From an uncultured Alphaproteobacteria bacterium (GTDB taxonomy: Bacteria; Pseudomonadota; Alphaproteobacteria; Rhodobacterales; Rhodobacteraceae): DNA of 64,000 bases. The notes below the pieces were generated by a model. It was not told the DNA's origin, made no database searches, and saw only the letters and a list, made by a program, of their open reading frames with translations. Positions 47,931-58,021 of the stretch are shown in pieces. How positions within the stretch are numbered: position 1 is the first letter of the stretch; every line of letters starts with the position of its first letter. The position numbers and the translations under genes are program-made. The stretch is taken from NCBI GenBank assembly GCA_902625475.1, contig CACOBR010000006.1:1-64000 (forward strand), given 5' to 3'.

Positions 47931-49088
47931 TTATTTCCAATTTGGAACAAAAGTTGGTATGGCATTAGATAAAAGTACCCTTACGCCATTCTTAAATCCA
48001 ATAACAGGTACTGTTCTTTCAGCATGAGATTTATTATTTTTAAATGAAACTGATTCCACAGTTCTTACGGGAATACTATCAGCCGATCTTAATGCTTCTC
48101 TAATTGCTACTGGATCTGTTCCCCCTGTTTTTTCTACTGCATAAGCCAAGGCCATTATTACGTCAGCTCCTAGAGCAGGAAACATTCCATCAACTGGCAT
48201 ACCTAAAGCTTTACATTCAGCTTGAAATTCTTGCATCGCACTACCTGGCTGGGAAGGAGCAAGAGTTCCGAAAGCTACTTTATCCAAAATTGATTTGTCA
48301 CTATCTGCAACTGAATCAAGGGAAGGATCATCTAGCCCATCTGAACCAAAAACCCAAGCATCAATACCAGCGGCTTTCATCTGTCTAACCAAAACACCCA
48401 CGTCTGGCATTATAGAAGAAATATATACTGCATCTGGTGAACTAGATAATTTTTTCATTTCGGCGATCTGTGGTGACCAATCACTTGTAGGTATGCTAAA
48501 ATTCATTTTAGAAAGAACTTTCCCTCCACCATTCTCAATCACTTCTCCAAACCATAATGGTGTTTTTGCCGACCATGATCCCCCATCATCTGAAGTCAAT
48601 AATACAACATTCTTTACACCCTCAGATAAAGCATATTCAGCAGCAGCAGCAGCAGTAAAAGGATCTGGAGAAACATTTGAAATAAAATTATCAACTATTC
48701 CAGTATGCATTTCAACTTGAGTACTTTGAGCTTGTAAGATAGTTACTCCATAACCGGCTGCAATTTGGGCAACTGGTATCATAGTATCTGAAAAGGGTAT
48801 TGTTCCGATTGCAACTACCCCTTGATCTAAAAATTTCTCAGTTAGAGAAATGGCAGTTTGTGTATCAGTCCCTGTATCTTGGACCAATAATTCAAATTTT
48901 TTACCATTTACTCCACCTTTATTATTAATAATTTCGGCCATACACTTAGCACCTTGAATTTCAGCATAAGGCGCATATTCACCGGTCAATGGGACTGGGA
49001 AACCAACCTTTATGGTATCCGCATAAACTGGGATTGCCAAAAATGAGGCAAACATAGATATGGATATTTTTTTAAAAAAAGGTTTCAT
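47931..49088 (-). CDS. Branched-chain amino acid-type ABC substrate-binding protein (LivK-like)
   Basis: Signal peptide; IKVGFPVPLTGEYAPYAEIQGAKCMAEIINNKGGVNGKKFELLVQDTGTD. Confidence 0.94.
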   Translation of the reverse strand: MKPFFKKISISMFASFLAIPVYADTIKVGFPVPLTGEYAPYAEIQGAKCMAEIINNKGGVNGKKFELLVQDTGTDTQTAISLTEKFLDQGVVAIGTIPFSDTMIPVAQIAAGYGVTILQAQSTQVEMHTGIVDNFISNVSPDPFTAAAAAEYALSEGVKNVVLLTSDDGGSWSAKTPLWFGEVIENGGGKVLSKMNFSIPTSDWSPQIAEMKKLSSSPDAVYISSIMPDVGVLVRQMKAAGIDAWVFGSDGLDDPSLDSVADSDKSILDKVAFGTLAPSQPGSAMQEFQAECKALGMPVDGMFPALGADVIMALAYAVEKTGGTDPVAIREALRSADSIPVRTVESVSFKNNKSHAERTVPVIGFKNGVRVLLSNAIPTFVPNWK

Positions 49089-49128
49089 TTATTTTCTCCT
49101 AAACAAATCTTAAATTATTTTTTTTATA

Positions 49129-49836
49129 TTAATGCCCGATATAAGCTTCTTTTACCCTCTTGTTATTAGAAATTTCATTAGGTTTCCCTGATGCAATAAC
49201 CTCCCCCATATTCATCACTGTTATTTTGTCACAGACCCCCATTATAAACTTTAAATCGTGATCAATAACTATAATAGCACAAGCAATGTTATTTTGAACC
49301 CATTTTAATGAATTAGATAATTCTTTTGTTTCATTTTCATTCATTCCTGCTGCCGGTTCATCTAATAAAAGAACTAATGGATTTAAAGCTAATGCTCTCA
49401 CAATTTCTAATCTTCTAAGATGACCATATGATAATTCCTCAGAGGCTAGATCAATTTTATCCTCAAGATCAAAAATATTAATTATCTTATCTAAATCAAA
49501 ATTCATAGTTCTAGAAGAATAATTTGATGAAATTGAAGCAACTTCAATATTTTGACCAACTGAAAGATTGGGATAGATTCTTAAGTTTTGAAATGTTCTG
49601 GCCAAACCTAATCTAGCTCTCTGATAAGGTTTTTGAGAAGTAATATCTAAATTAGAAAGAAAAATTTTTCCTACATCAGGTGTGAGTAAGCCTGTTATTA
49701 AATTAATTAAAGTTGATTTACCAGCACCATTAGGACCTATGAGACCTAAAACATCACCTTCACCAATTTCCAAACTAACTTGTGAAACAGCTTTTACACC
49801 GCCAAAATTTTTTGAAATACAATCTAATTTCAACAC
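49129..49836 (-). CDS. ABC transporter ATP-binding protein LivG
   Basis: SKNFGGVKAVSQVSLEI, GPNGAGKSTLINLITGLL, ARTFQNLRIYPNLSVGQNI, LLLDEPAAGMNENET. Confidence 0.95.
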   Translation of the reverse strand: MLKLDCISKNFGGVKAVSQVSLEIGEGDVLGLIGPNGAGKSTLINLITGLLTPDVGKIFLSNLDITSQKPYQRARLGLARTFQNLRIYPNLSVGQNIEVASISSNYSSRTMNFDLDKIINIFDLEDKIDLASEELSYGHLRRLEIVRALALNPLVLLLDEPAAGMNENETKELSNSLKWVQNNIACAIIVIDHDLKFIMGVCDKITVMNMGEVIASGKPNEISNNKRVKEAYIGH

Positions 49837-49942
49837 TTGATTTCACAATTTATAGATACGTTCATAATAATGTTGATTATAAAAATTACAGCAATTACAA
49901 TTTAGGTTAATTTAATTACTGTGGCACGTAAAGAAGCAAATT

Positions 49943-51265
49943 ATGAATAACCTTAACTCTAATCACCAAGTTTTTTTTGGATGCTCTGATTTTTCAGGTC
50001 TATTTAGAGGCCGCGCAATAAGTTCAAAAGACTATTTAAAAAAATTACCTTACGGTTGTGGTTGGGTGCCCGCAGATCAATCTCTTACACCATTCGGAGA
50101 AATTGGTCCCAAAAATCCTTTTGGCTCAACAGGAGATCTTCGTCTAATTCCTGATAAATCAGCAGAATATAAAATCTTTAAAAACGATTCAGGATCTCCC
50201 TTACATTTTTTTATAAGTGACATAAAAACTCTAAAGGGTGATCCTTGGCAATGTTGCGCTCGTAATTATCTAAAAGATGGCATTGAAAAACTTTATAATT
50301 TATACGGTATTAGGCTTAAAGTTGGTTTTGAACATGAATTTACCATTATTGACCATATTGGAAATGCTGAACCAGTTTTTTCAATGAGAGCTTTTAGAAA
50401 GGAAACAAAATTTATTGACAATCTAGCTTCATATTTATCACAAGCTAATATAGATGTAGATAATTACTTACCAGAATATGGAATTAATCAATTTGAAATT
50501 CCCACATCCCCAAAACCAGCATTAAAAGCAGCTGACGATGCCGTAGCACTCAGAGAGATAATTAAAGAAGTAGCAAAAAATTGTGAAAAAAAAATATCAC
50601 TTTCTCCTAAAATTAGTCCTAATTCTGTAGGTAATGGTGTTCACATTCATTTATCACTTTTTAATAAGGATAATAAAGATATCACAAAGGATAATAATTA
50701 TAAGAATAACTTAAGTAAGGAGTGCTCATCTTTTTGTGCAGGTATATTAGAACATATCAATAGTGTAACAGCAATGAGTGCTCCGTCAACAATATCCTAT
50801 TTTAGACTTTTACCACATAATTGGTCATCAAGTTATAATACAATAAGTATGCAGGATAGAGAAGCAGCCATTAGGTTATGTCCAGAATTTTATTTTAATA
50901 GAAAAAAAATTGGATCATTTCACGCTGAAATAAGAATTGGAGATGCAACCTCTTCCCCCTATCTACACTTAGGTTCTATTATTCATGCTGGATTAATTGG
51001 ACTAGAAAATAATGCAAAAATAAAGCATTTTACCAATAAAGATCCTAGCATTATGAAAGAAAAAGATCAAAAAAAACTTGGAATTAACCGTCTGCCCAAA
51101 AGCCTTAATGAAGCGATTAATTCTTTATCAAAAGACAAAATATTCAAAAAGTCTGCTAGTAAACTATTTTGGGAGTGTTACGAAGATATGCGAAAAACTG
51201 AGCTTAAAATGACAAAAAAAATGACTAATAATGAAATTTGTCAGGCTTTCAACTTAGTTTTTTAG
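49943..51265 (+). CDS. Glutamine synthetase-like (glutamate-amine ligase) family protein
   Basis: GFEHEFTI, NQFEIPTSPKPALKAADDAVALREIIKEVA, GNGVHIHLSLF, EIRIGDATSSPYLHLGSIIHAGLIG. Confidence 0.88.
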   Translation: MNNLNSNHQVFFGCSDFSGLFRGRAISSKDYLKKLPYGCGWVPADQSLTPFGEIGPKNPFGSTGDLRLIPDKSAEYKIFKNDSGSPLHFFISDIKTLKGDPWQCCARNYLKDGIEKLYNLYGIRLKVGFEHEFTIIDHIGNAEPVFSMRAFRKETKFIDNLASYLSQANIDVDNYLPEYGINQFEIPTSPKPALKAADDAVALREIIKEVAKNCEKKISLSPKISPNSVGNGVHIHLSLFNKDNKDITKDNNYKNNLSKECSSFCAGILEHINSVTAMSAPSTISYFRLLPHNWSSSYNTISMQDREAAIRLCPEFYFNRKKIGSFHAEIRIGDATSSPYLHLGSIIHAGLIGLENNAKIKHFTNKDPSIMKEKDQKKLGINRLPKSLNEAINSLSKDKIFKKSASKLFWECYEDMRKTELKMTKKMTNNEICQAFNLVF

Positions 51266-54200
51266 ATTTTAATTTTAAACAACTATCGTCCAATATGTCT
51301 GAGAATATACGAATAAATGTTAAAACGTCTCTTTTATTAATGCATAAAGGGGGTCTAATTTTTATGACATTTTCGGAAGGACCTTCTAACCCTACTAAAA
51401 TTCTTTTTTCCCTCATTCTATTGCAAATATACTCTGCCTCTAAAGTACCAGGCTCTTTAGTTTGAATATTTGTTATTATTTCTACACCTAAAAATAGACC
51501 TAAACCTCTAACATCTCCAATAATTGGAAATTTTGACTTAAGTTTTTGTAATTCACTAATCAAAATATTTCCCATTTTTTTTGCATTTTCTTTTAAACTT
51601 TCATCATCAACTATATTAAGAACTTCATTTGCAATCTTGCATGACAGATCAGATCCGCCAAAAGTGGAAAAAAATTCTATGCCATTATCAAATGATTTTG
51701 CAATTTTGCTTTTGGTAATTACTACTCCAATTGGATGACCATTACCAATTGGCTTACCTAATACAACAATATCAGGATCAACCTTTTGTTGCTCAAATCC
51801 AAAATAAACCTCACCCAAACGACCTAAGCCAGTTTGAACTTCATCTGCAATACATAATCCACCAGCTTTTTTTACTTTTTTATAAATATATTTCAAAATA
51901 CCATCTTGAGGTATTATTTGTCCTGCAACACTTGGAAATATCTCTGAGATAAAGCCAGCTACTGATCTCTTTTTCGAATTCAGTTTATCCAAAATTTCAT
52001 CTATCTGAAACCTTGGATCCACGCCTCTTAATGGGTCCGGACAGTCCATAACATGAACCCATTTTTTTTTACCAATTCCATAAGGTTTGTTAAATTTATA
52101 GGGGGAAACTTCCAAAACACCATTTGTATTACCATGATATCCATGATCAAAAGTTATAAATTCTTTTGAACCAGTGTAAGTTTTGGCTAAACGTAGTGCT
52201 AATTCGTTAGCCTCAGAACCTGAATTAACAAAAAAAACATGGCTAAATTTTTCTGAAAATCTAGACAATATATTTTCAGAAATTACTTTTTGAATGGGAT
52301 GCAAATACCGTGTATTTGAATTGACAAGTTTTAATTGATTATAAACTAATTTTGCTATTCTTGGATGCGAATGACCAACATGTGGTACATTATTATAAAA
52401 ATCTAAAAAACATTTACCATTTTCATCAAATAAATAATTTTTATAACCTCTAAGAATAGTTAAAGGATTTTTATAACTTATTTTTAAATTGCCAGAATAA
52501 TGATCTTTACGATTTTGTATTAATAATGTCTTATCTACACTTTTGAACTTAATTTTTTCTGTGCTTATACCTAAAAATGAAGAAGGACTTGGACAATATT
52601 TTTCCCAGAAATTTTTTTCTTTTTCATTACACACACCAGGCCAATTTTTTCCTTGACCTAATCCCAATGAAAGTTGAATGTGTAAGTGTGGTTCCCATCC
52701 ACCATTTACTTTAAAACTGCCAATATTTGCTAGTCTATTTGTTTTTTTTACTTTTTGACCAATTTTTAAATTTATAGAATTAGGATCTAAGTGACCAAAA
52801 AGAGAAAAGAAGAATGATCCTTTATTTGTAAAATGTTTTAGAACAATAAAACCACCATAATCGAGTCTTTCTTGACAATTATCCACAAAAACAACTTCTC
52901 CATCATAAGGACAATAAACAGGTGTATTTGTTTTACAGAAAACGTCTACCCCCAGATGAATTGTCCTACGACTAGAATTCTTATCATCACCTTCAAAAAA
53001 GTTTTTTGAAGTATAGATAAGTCTTGGTTCTAAATATTTACCTAAGTAAATATTATCAGCATTATTTTGATCATTATAATTAGTTAAATTTAATGCCTCT
53101 TCATCTTTAATATTGAAAGGATCTTCTGGTATTGGACAATTTTGCGGATCTAAATTAATTACTTTTGCAGTCTTTAAATTGCCTTTAAGTGCTGGAAAAA
53201 AATTATTGATTTTTGAATTTAAAAATATTTCAACGTCTTTGGAAGATCTTAAAGGAGAAAATCCACAAGTATTCCTAAATCTTGCAGTTATAAAGTCTTT
53301 ATTTTCTCTCATGCTCAACAAAAAATTTTTTGTATCATTTTGAGATATTACTACGTAGGGATCATCAGGCTTGTTTTTTGACATAACAATTGAGTTTACA
53401 TAACTTACTGCAATTCTAACTAATATTAATGTGTAAAGGATATCTAACTCATTTTCTAAAATTGGGTTCTTAAGATGATAACCTTTTAAAAAATGAAGTT
53501 GTTTTTCCATTCCAACATCTGGTAGGATCAATAAATATGCAGAGCAAATAGCAATATTACAAATTCTAGGGCAAAAAGCTAAATCCCCAAAGTCTAATAT
53601 ACCACTTATCTCAGGTAAATTTCCTATATTATTTCTTACTAATATATTCTGGTCATTTAAATCGTTATGAGTCCAATGAGATTCTAAATTTAGCAAAACA
53701 TTAGAAATATTTTTAAAATCTTTTAAGATCTCAAGTAGTGTTTTTTTTATTTTTGAATTCTTAATATCTGATAGGTGATTTTTAATCCAATCAGGTTTTG
53801 TAAGATTCCACTTATTACTTGGAATTTTTAATGTTTTTTTAAAACGCTTTGAATATAAATCTAGTGAACCAGCTTTTTTTCCTAAATCAAATATCAATTC
53901 ATTTGTTTTTGGTTTGAAATCTGAAAATAATTCTCCCTCAATTTTTTTTATAATCCAAACATATCTTTCATTTTTATTTTCATCATTCAGTATCTCAAAA
54001 TCATTTCCTTTAATAGATTTATAAATTTTTGGTATAGGTAAAGAAGATTTAGTTTCATCAATAAATCTTAAAAAACTTATTTGTCCTTCGAAAAATCCTT
54101 CATCACAATCATTCCTCATTATTTTTACTATGAATTTATTATTTTTACGATCAATAACCTCAAAATTTAAATCAAACTCAGAATTTAATTTTGAAAATTT

Positions 54201-54302
54201 GCCATTGATCTTCCAATATTGAGAAATTAAATTCTCCCAATATGAGAAATTATTTTTTATTTTTTTGATATCATTTTTTTTCATATTGTAATTAATTTTC
54301 AT
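51249..54302 (-). CDS. Trimodular protein: APH-type kinase + M23 peptidase-like domain + class III aminotransferase (AGXT2L/phospholyase-like)
   Basis: Kinase motifs HNDLNDQNIL and ILDFGDLAFCPR; M23 motifs HLGVDVF and HLHIQL; PLP motifs VNSGSEANELALRLAK, IADEVQTGLGRLG, VVLGKPIGNGHPIGVVITK. Confidence 0.92.
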   Translation of the reverse strand: MKINYNMKKNDIKKIKNNFSYWENLISQYWKINGKFSKLNSEFDLNFEVIDRKNNKFIVKIMRNDCDEGFFEGQISFLRFIDETKSSLPIPKIYKSIKGNDFEILNDENKNERYVWIIKKIEGELFSDFKPKTNELIFDLGKKAGSLDLYSKRFKKTLKIPSNKWNLTKPDWIKNHLSDIKNSKIKKTLLEILKDFKNISNVLLNLESHWTHNDLNDQNILVRNNIGNLPEISGILDFGDLAFCPRICNIAICSAYLLILPDVGMEKQLHFLKGYHLKNPILENELDILYTLILVRIAVSYVNSIVMSKNKPDDPYVVISQNDTKNFLLSMRENKDFITARFRNTCGFSPLRSSKDVEIFLNSKINNFFPALKGNLKTAKVINLDPQNCPIPEDPFNIKDEEALNLTNYNDQNNADNIYLGKYLEPRLIYTSKNFFEGDDKNSSRRTIHLGVDVFCKTNTPVYCPYDGEVVFVDNCQERLDYGGFIVLKHFTNKGSFFFSLFGHLDPNSINLKIGQKVKKTNRLANIGSFKVNGGWEPHLHIQLSLGLGQGKNWPGVCNEKEKNFWEKYCPSPSSFLGISTEKIKFKSVDKTLLIQNRKDHYSGNLKISYKNPLTILRGYKNYLFDENGKCFLDFYNNVPHVGHSHPRIAKLVYNQLKLVNSNTRYLHPIQKVISENILSRFSEKFSHVFFVNSGSEANELALRLAKTYTGSKEFITFDHGYHGNTNGVLEVSPYKFNKPYGIGKKKWVHVMDCPDPLRGVDPRFQIDEILDKLNSKKRSVAGFISEIFPSVAGQIIPQDGILKYIYKKVKKAGGLCIADEVQTGLGRLGEVYFGFEQQKVDPDIVVLGKPIGNGHPIGVVITKSKIAKSFDNGIEFFSTFGGSDLSCKIANEVLNIVDDESLKENAKKMGNILISELQKLKSKFPIIGDVRGLGLFLGVEIITNIQTKEPGTLEAEYICNRMREKRILVGLEGPSENVIKIRPPLCINKRDVLTFIRIFSDILDDSCLKLKSKKLS

Positions 54303-54516
54303 AATTTAGTATGTATTTATACAAAACAAGTTATTGCCCGATCATAATAAACCACCCAAAAAAAAAAATCATTTTGATTAAGTTAATAATAAAAAATAAT
54401 AGAATATTTCTCAACTAAGTAAAAGGTGATTTGGCTTTATTCTTGCAAACATATCAGAACATTTTGTAATATGAATTTCTAATATGCTATTATGATATTT
54501 TGATTTAAAGTTTGAT

Positions 54517-55614
54517 ATGTATATTTTAAAAAAAATAATTTTCTTGATCTTTATATTTTTCATCGGATTTAAAGCATTTTCTCAAGGAACAAATTCAAAT
54601 AATAAATGTAATTCTAATAGTATTGATGAATTATACTCTTTAATTTATTCCCCACTTGAACCATTTGAGCCTCCAGCTAATGCTATAGATGATGATGGAA
54701 ACATAACAGCTAGTGAGGACGAATTATTTTCTTTAAGAAGACGCCATTTTTATGACCAATTAAAAGGTGAAAGTATAGTATCTATAGATTTACAAACTTA
54801 TGCAACTATAAACAAAGAATTACCTGGAGTTTTGGAAGATTTTGAACCAGTTATTAAAATTTTATTACCTGATTGCCAACCAGTCTCTCTATTTAGGGGG
54901 GTTCCAGTTTCCAGTACTACAGCAGATTTCAACACAATACTAAAGACTACCGAGATTGGTCTAAAGACAGAATTAGAAGCTGTCGTTAATTATGCAAGAT
55001 CTTCGATTGAGCCAAAACCTATAAAATTTGAGCAAATTCTTGATATTTTAAAAAATGATTTAGCGATTACACCTGAAATAATAAATGCAATTTTACCAGA
55101 ACCCATTGCTGAGAGATATTTTCCAGATGGAAATATTCCAACTGGAAATTTATCAGAAGCAGCAATTTTAGCTTTTGTGTCTCTGGGTGGAAAAGTAATT
55201 AACCCACCTAACCAACTTTTTTTTATAAAGCCACGAAGCTATTCAGGTGTTATTGAAGACTACAGTTCTTTAATTATAAAAGAGGACGGTTCAATAGAAC
55301 CTGCAGCTGCTTTAAATACATCACTAGTATCTCAAATGTTAAATAGAATGGGTGTAAAAGCACAAATTCTTATAATTACTGAAGTTGAAACTGATGTTGC
55401 AGGAAATTGTACTCTAGATGATGCAGGAAGATGGCATCAAATAATTGGTGGAAGAAAAAGTAGGAACTGCCCTTTTTTTTCTTTAGCTAGTCAAATGCTG
55501 GAAAATGGAACGTATAAAAGAACTAAAGATTATGTAGAACAAAATATTGTTTTCAGACAACTTGAAGCCATTTTATCCATTGCCAAAAATAATAACAAAG
55601 AAACAAATAGTTAA
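54517..55614 (+). CDS. Hypothetical exported protein, 365 aa
   Basis: N-terminal signal peptide MYILKKIIFLIFIFFIGFKAFSQ, four Cys in the mature part; no family recognised. Confidence 0.65.
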   Translation: MYILKKIIFLIFIFFIGFKAFSQGTNSNNKCNSNSIDELYSLIYSPLEPFEPPANAIDDDGNITASEDELFSLRRRHFYDQLKGESIVSIDLQTYATINKELPGVLEDFEPVIKILLPDCQPVSLFRGVPVSSTTADFNTILKTTEIGLKTELEAVVNYARSSIEPKPIKFEQILDILKNDLAITPEIINAILPEPIAERYFPDGNIPTGNLSEAAILAFVSLGGKVINPPNQLFFIKPRSYSGVIEDYSSLIIKEDGSIEPAAALNTSLVSQMLNRMGVKAQILIITEVETDVAGNCTLDDAGRWHQIIGGRKSRNCPFFSLASQMLENGTYKRTKDYVEQNIVFRQLEAILSIAKNNNKETNS

Positions 55615-55721
55615 AATATTAAAATATTTTTTCTCTATAAATTTGTTTTTATCTTACAATTGACATTTAAATTTATCAATTGTACTTGGTATTATTAAAA
55701 AGACAAAACTAAGGTATTTTT

Positions 55722-56258
55722 ATGGATTTAAATAAAATTAGCGTTGGAAAAAAGCCTCCTTATGAGATTAATGTGGTGATAGAAATTACAGGTGGATCTT
55801 CAGGAGGAAGTCCTGTCAAATATGAGTTTGACAAAGACAGTGGTGGTATTTTTGTTGATAGAATCGTAAATACATCAATGTTTTATCCATGTAACTATGG
55901 ATTTATTCCAAATACTTTACATGCAGACGGAGATCCTACAGATGTTTTAGTATTACTAGACATACCTCTTCCACCTGGCGTTGTCATACCTTGTAGACCA
56001 GTAGGGGTTTTAAAAATGGAAGACGATGGTGGATTAGATGATAAAATTATTGCAGTACCTACTAATAAAATAGATCCATTCCAATCAGATATTTCTGACT
56101 TGATAGATTTAAATGAGAAAACAAAAGAAAGAATTTCCCACTTTTTTGAACATTATAAAGATTTAGAAAAAGATAAGTGGGTCAAATTAATTGGTTGGGG
56201 AAATAAAGAGGAAGCTTTTGAAATTATTCAAGATTCTATAAAAAGTTTTAAAAGTTAA
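55722..56258 (+). CDS. ppa: Inorganic pyrophosphatase
   Basis: VVIEITGGSSGGSPVKYEFDKDSGGIFVDR, YPCNYGFIPNTLHADGDPTDVLVL. Confidence 0.96.
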   Translation: MDLNKISVGKKPPYEINVVIEITGGSSGGSPVKYEFDKDSGGIFVDRIVNTSMFYPCNYGFIPNTLHADGDPTDVLVLLDIPLPPGVVIPCRPVGVLKMEDDGGLDDKIIAVPTNKIDPFQSDISDLIDLNEKTKERISHFFEHYKDLEKDKWVKLIGWGNKEEAFEIIQDSIKSFKS

Positions 56259-56262
56259 AACA

Positions 56263-56718
56263 TTACTTAGTTAGTGCATCTTTAGCAAAATTCCCAGCTT
56301 TTCCAAAATCCATTTTACCAGAATATTTTTCTTTTAAAGTATTCATTACTTTTCCCATATCTCTAAGAGACTTAGCATTCATTTCTAAAATTAATTTATG
56401 AACTATTTCTTCAGTTTCTTCTAAATTAAGTTGCTTAGGTAAAAAAGTTTCTATTATTTTGATTTCATCAAATTCCTGTTGGGCTAGCTCCAGCCTACCT
56501 CCCTCTTCATATTGTTTTGCACTTTCTTGCCTTTGTTTAATCATTTTGCTTAATATAGAGAGTATTTCCTCATCAGTAACGCCCTCTAAATTGTCTTCAG
56601 ATCTTACTGCAATATCTCTGTCTTTTATTGCAGCATTTATAAGTCTAATGGTTGATATTTTTTGAGAATCTCTTGCTCTCATAGCATCCTTAAGTGATTT
56701 GTCTAATATATCACGCAT
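56263..56718 (-). CDS. GatB/YqeY domain-containing protein
   Basis: LKDAMRARDSQKISTIRLINAAIKDRDIA, ILSKMIKQRQESAKQYEEGGRLELAQQE. Confidence 0.95.
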   Translation of the reverse strand: MRDILDKSLKDAMRARDSQKISTIRLINAAIKDRDIAVRSEDNLEGVTDEEILSILSKMIKQRQESAKQYEEGGRLELAQQEFDEIKIIETFLPKQLNLEETEEIVHKLILEMNAKSLRDMGKVMNTLKEKYSGKMDFGKAGNFAKDALTK

Positions 56719-56839
56719 TAAATCCCACCATTGATTGTATTTTGATTGAAAACATAAATCCCTTACATTAAAGATACAATATAATTAATTCAACCTATAA
56801 AATAATCCAAACGAAAATTTCTAAGTATAGAATTTAATA

Positions 56840-57970
56840 ATGTTAGAAAATAAAAATGCTTGTTTAGTTTTAGATAATGGAAAAATACTAAAAGGATTTG
56901 GATATGGTGCAACTGGTATTGCAGTTGCAGAATTATGTTTTAATACTTCAATGTCTGGATATCAAGAAATTATAAGTGATCCGTCTTACTCTAAACAAAT
57001 CATAGTATTTACCTTTCCTCATATTGGCAATGTGGGAGTTAATACTGATGATAATGAGTCTTTAAAAAACTCAGCGTGTGGCGTTATTACTTATTTAAAA
57101 CCAACAACACCTTCTAATTGGAGAAAAACTGAAACTTTAGATAACTGGTTGAAACAAAAAAATATCATTGGATTATATGGTATTGATACCAGAAATTTAA
57201 CACTCCAATTAAGAGACAAAGGAGCTATGAACGGTGTAATTTGCCATCAAGATAATTCTGATTTTGATATTAAAAAAATGACAAATTTTTTACAAGAATG
57301 GTCTGGGTTAAATGGTTTAGATCTTGCAAAAAAAGTATCATGTAAAAAGACTTATGATTGGAAAGAAGGTCATTGGTTAGCTCCAAAAATATATAATAAT
57401 AAAAAAATTACTAAAACAATTGTGGCTATTGACTTAGGAATTAAAACAAATATTCTCCGATCCTTAGCAGAATTAGGATGTGGCGTAACAGTAGTACCTG
57501 CAACTACTTCATTTAAAGAAATTATGAATTATAAACCTGATGGTTTATTTTTATCAAATGGCCCCGGTGATCCGAAAGCGACTGGAAAATATATCATACC
57601 AGTTTTAAAAGAGGTTATTGAAAAAACAGAGTTACCTATTTTTGGAATATGTCTTGGGCATCAAATCTTGGCATTAGCATTGGGAGCAAAAACTATTAAA
57701 ATGAAAACTGGACATCATGGTGCTAATCATCCAGTACAGGATTTAAATACAGGAAAAGTAGAGATTACTGTAATGAACCATGGATTTGCAGTTGATAAAA
57801 AAACACTTCCTAAAAATGTTTTTGAAACTCATATGTCTCTTTTTGATAAAAGTAATTGCGGTATAGCAGTGAAAAATAGAAATATTTTTTCTGTACAATA
57901 TCATCCGGAAGCAAGTCCTGGACCAACTGATAGCTTATACCTCTTTAAACAATTTATTAATACATTATAA
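56840..57970 (+). CDS. carA: Carbamoyl-phosphate synthase small subunit
   Basis: FNTSMSGYQEIISDPSY, LSNGPGDPKAT, FGICLGHQILALALGAKT, SVQYHPEASPGPTDS. Confidence 0.97.
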   Translation: MLENKNACLVLDNGKILKGFGYGATGIAVAELCFNTSMSGYQEIISDPSYSKQIIVFTFPHIGNVGVNTDDNESLKNSACGVITYLKPTTPSNWRKTETLDNWLKQKNIIGLYGIDTRNLTLQLRDKGAMNGVICHQDNSDFDIKKMTNFLQEWSGLNGLDLAKKVSCKKTYDWKEGHWLAPKIYNNKKITKTIVAIDLGIKTNILRSLAELGCGVTVVPATTSFKEIMNYKPDGLFLSNGPGDPKATGKYIIPVLKEVIEKTELPIFGICLGHQILALALGAKTIKMKTGHHGANHPVQDLNTGKVEITVMNHGFAVDKKTLPKNVFETHMSLFDKSNCGIAVKNRNIFSVQYHPEASPGPTDSLYLFKQFINTL

Positions 57971-58021
57971 TATATATAACCAAATTACATATATCAAACT
58001 TAATATAAAAATGTTAAAAAA

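Noticed and set aside
48636-48660. CAG/GCA triplet repeat in the livK-like gene
   Set aside because: Short in-frame run coding for alanines in a normal protein region; not a meaningful repeat element.
48295-48720. 141-aa plus-strand ORF opposite the LivK-like gene (also 48104..48388)
   Set aside because: Antisense of a conserved coding region, no domain or RBS evidence.
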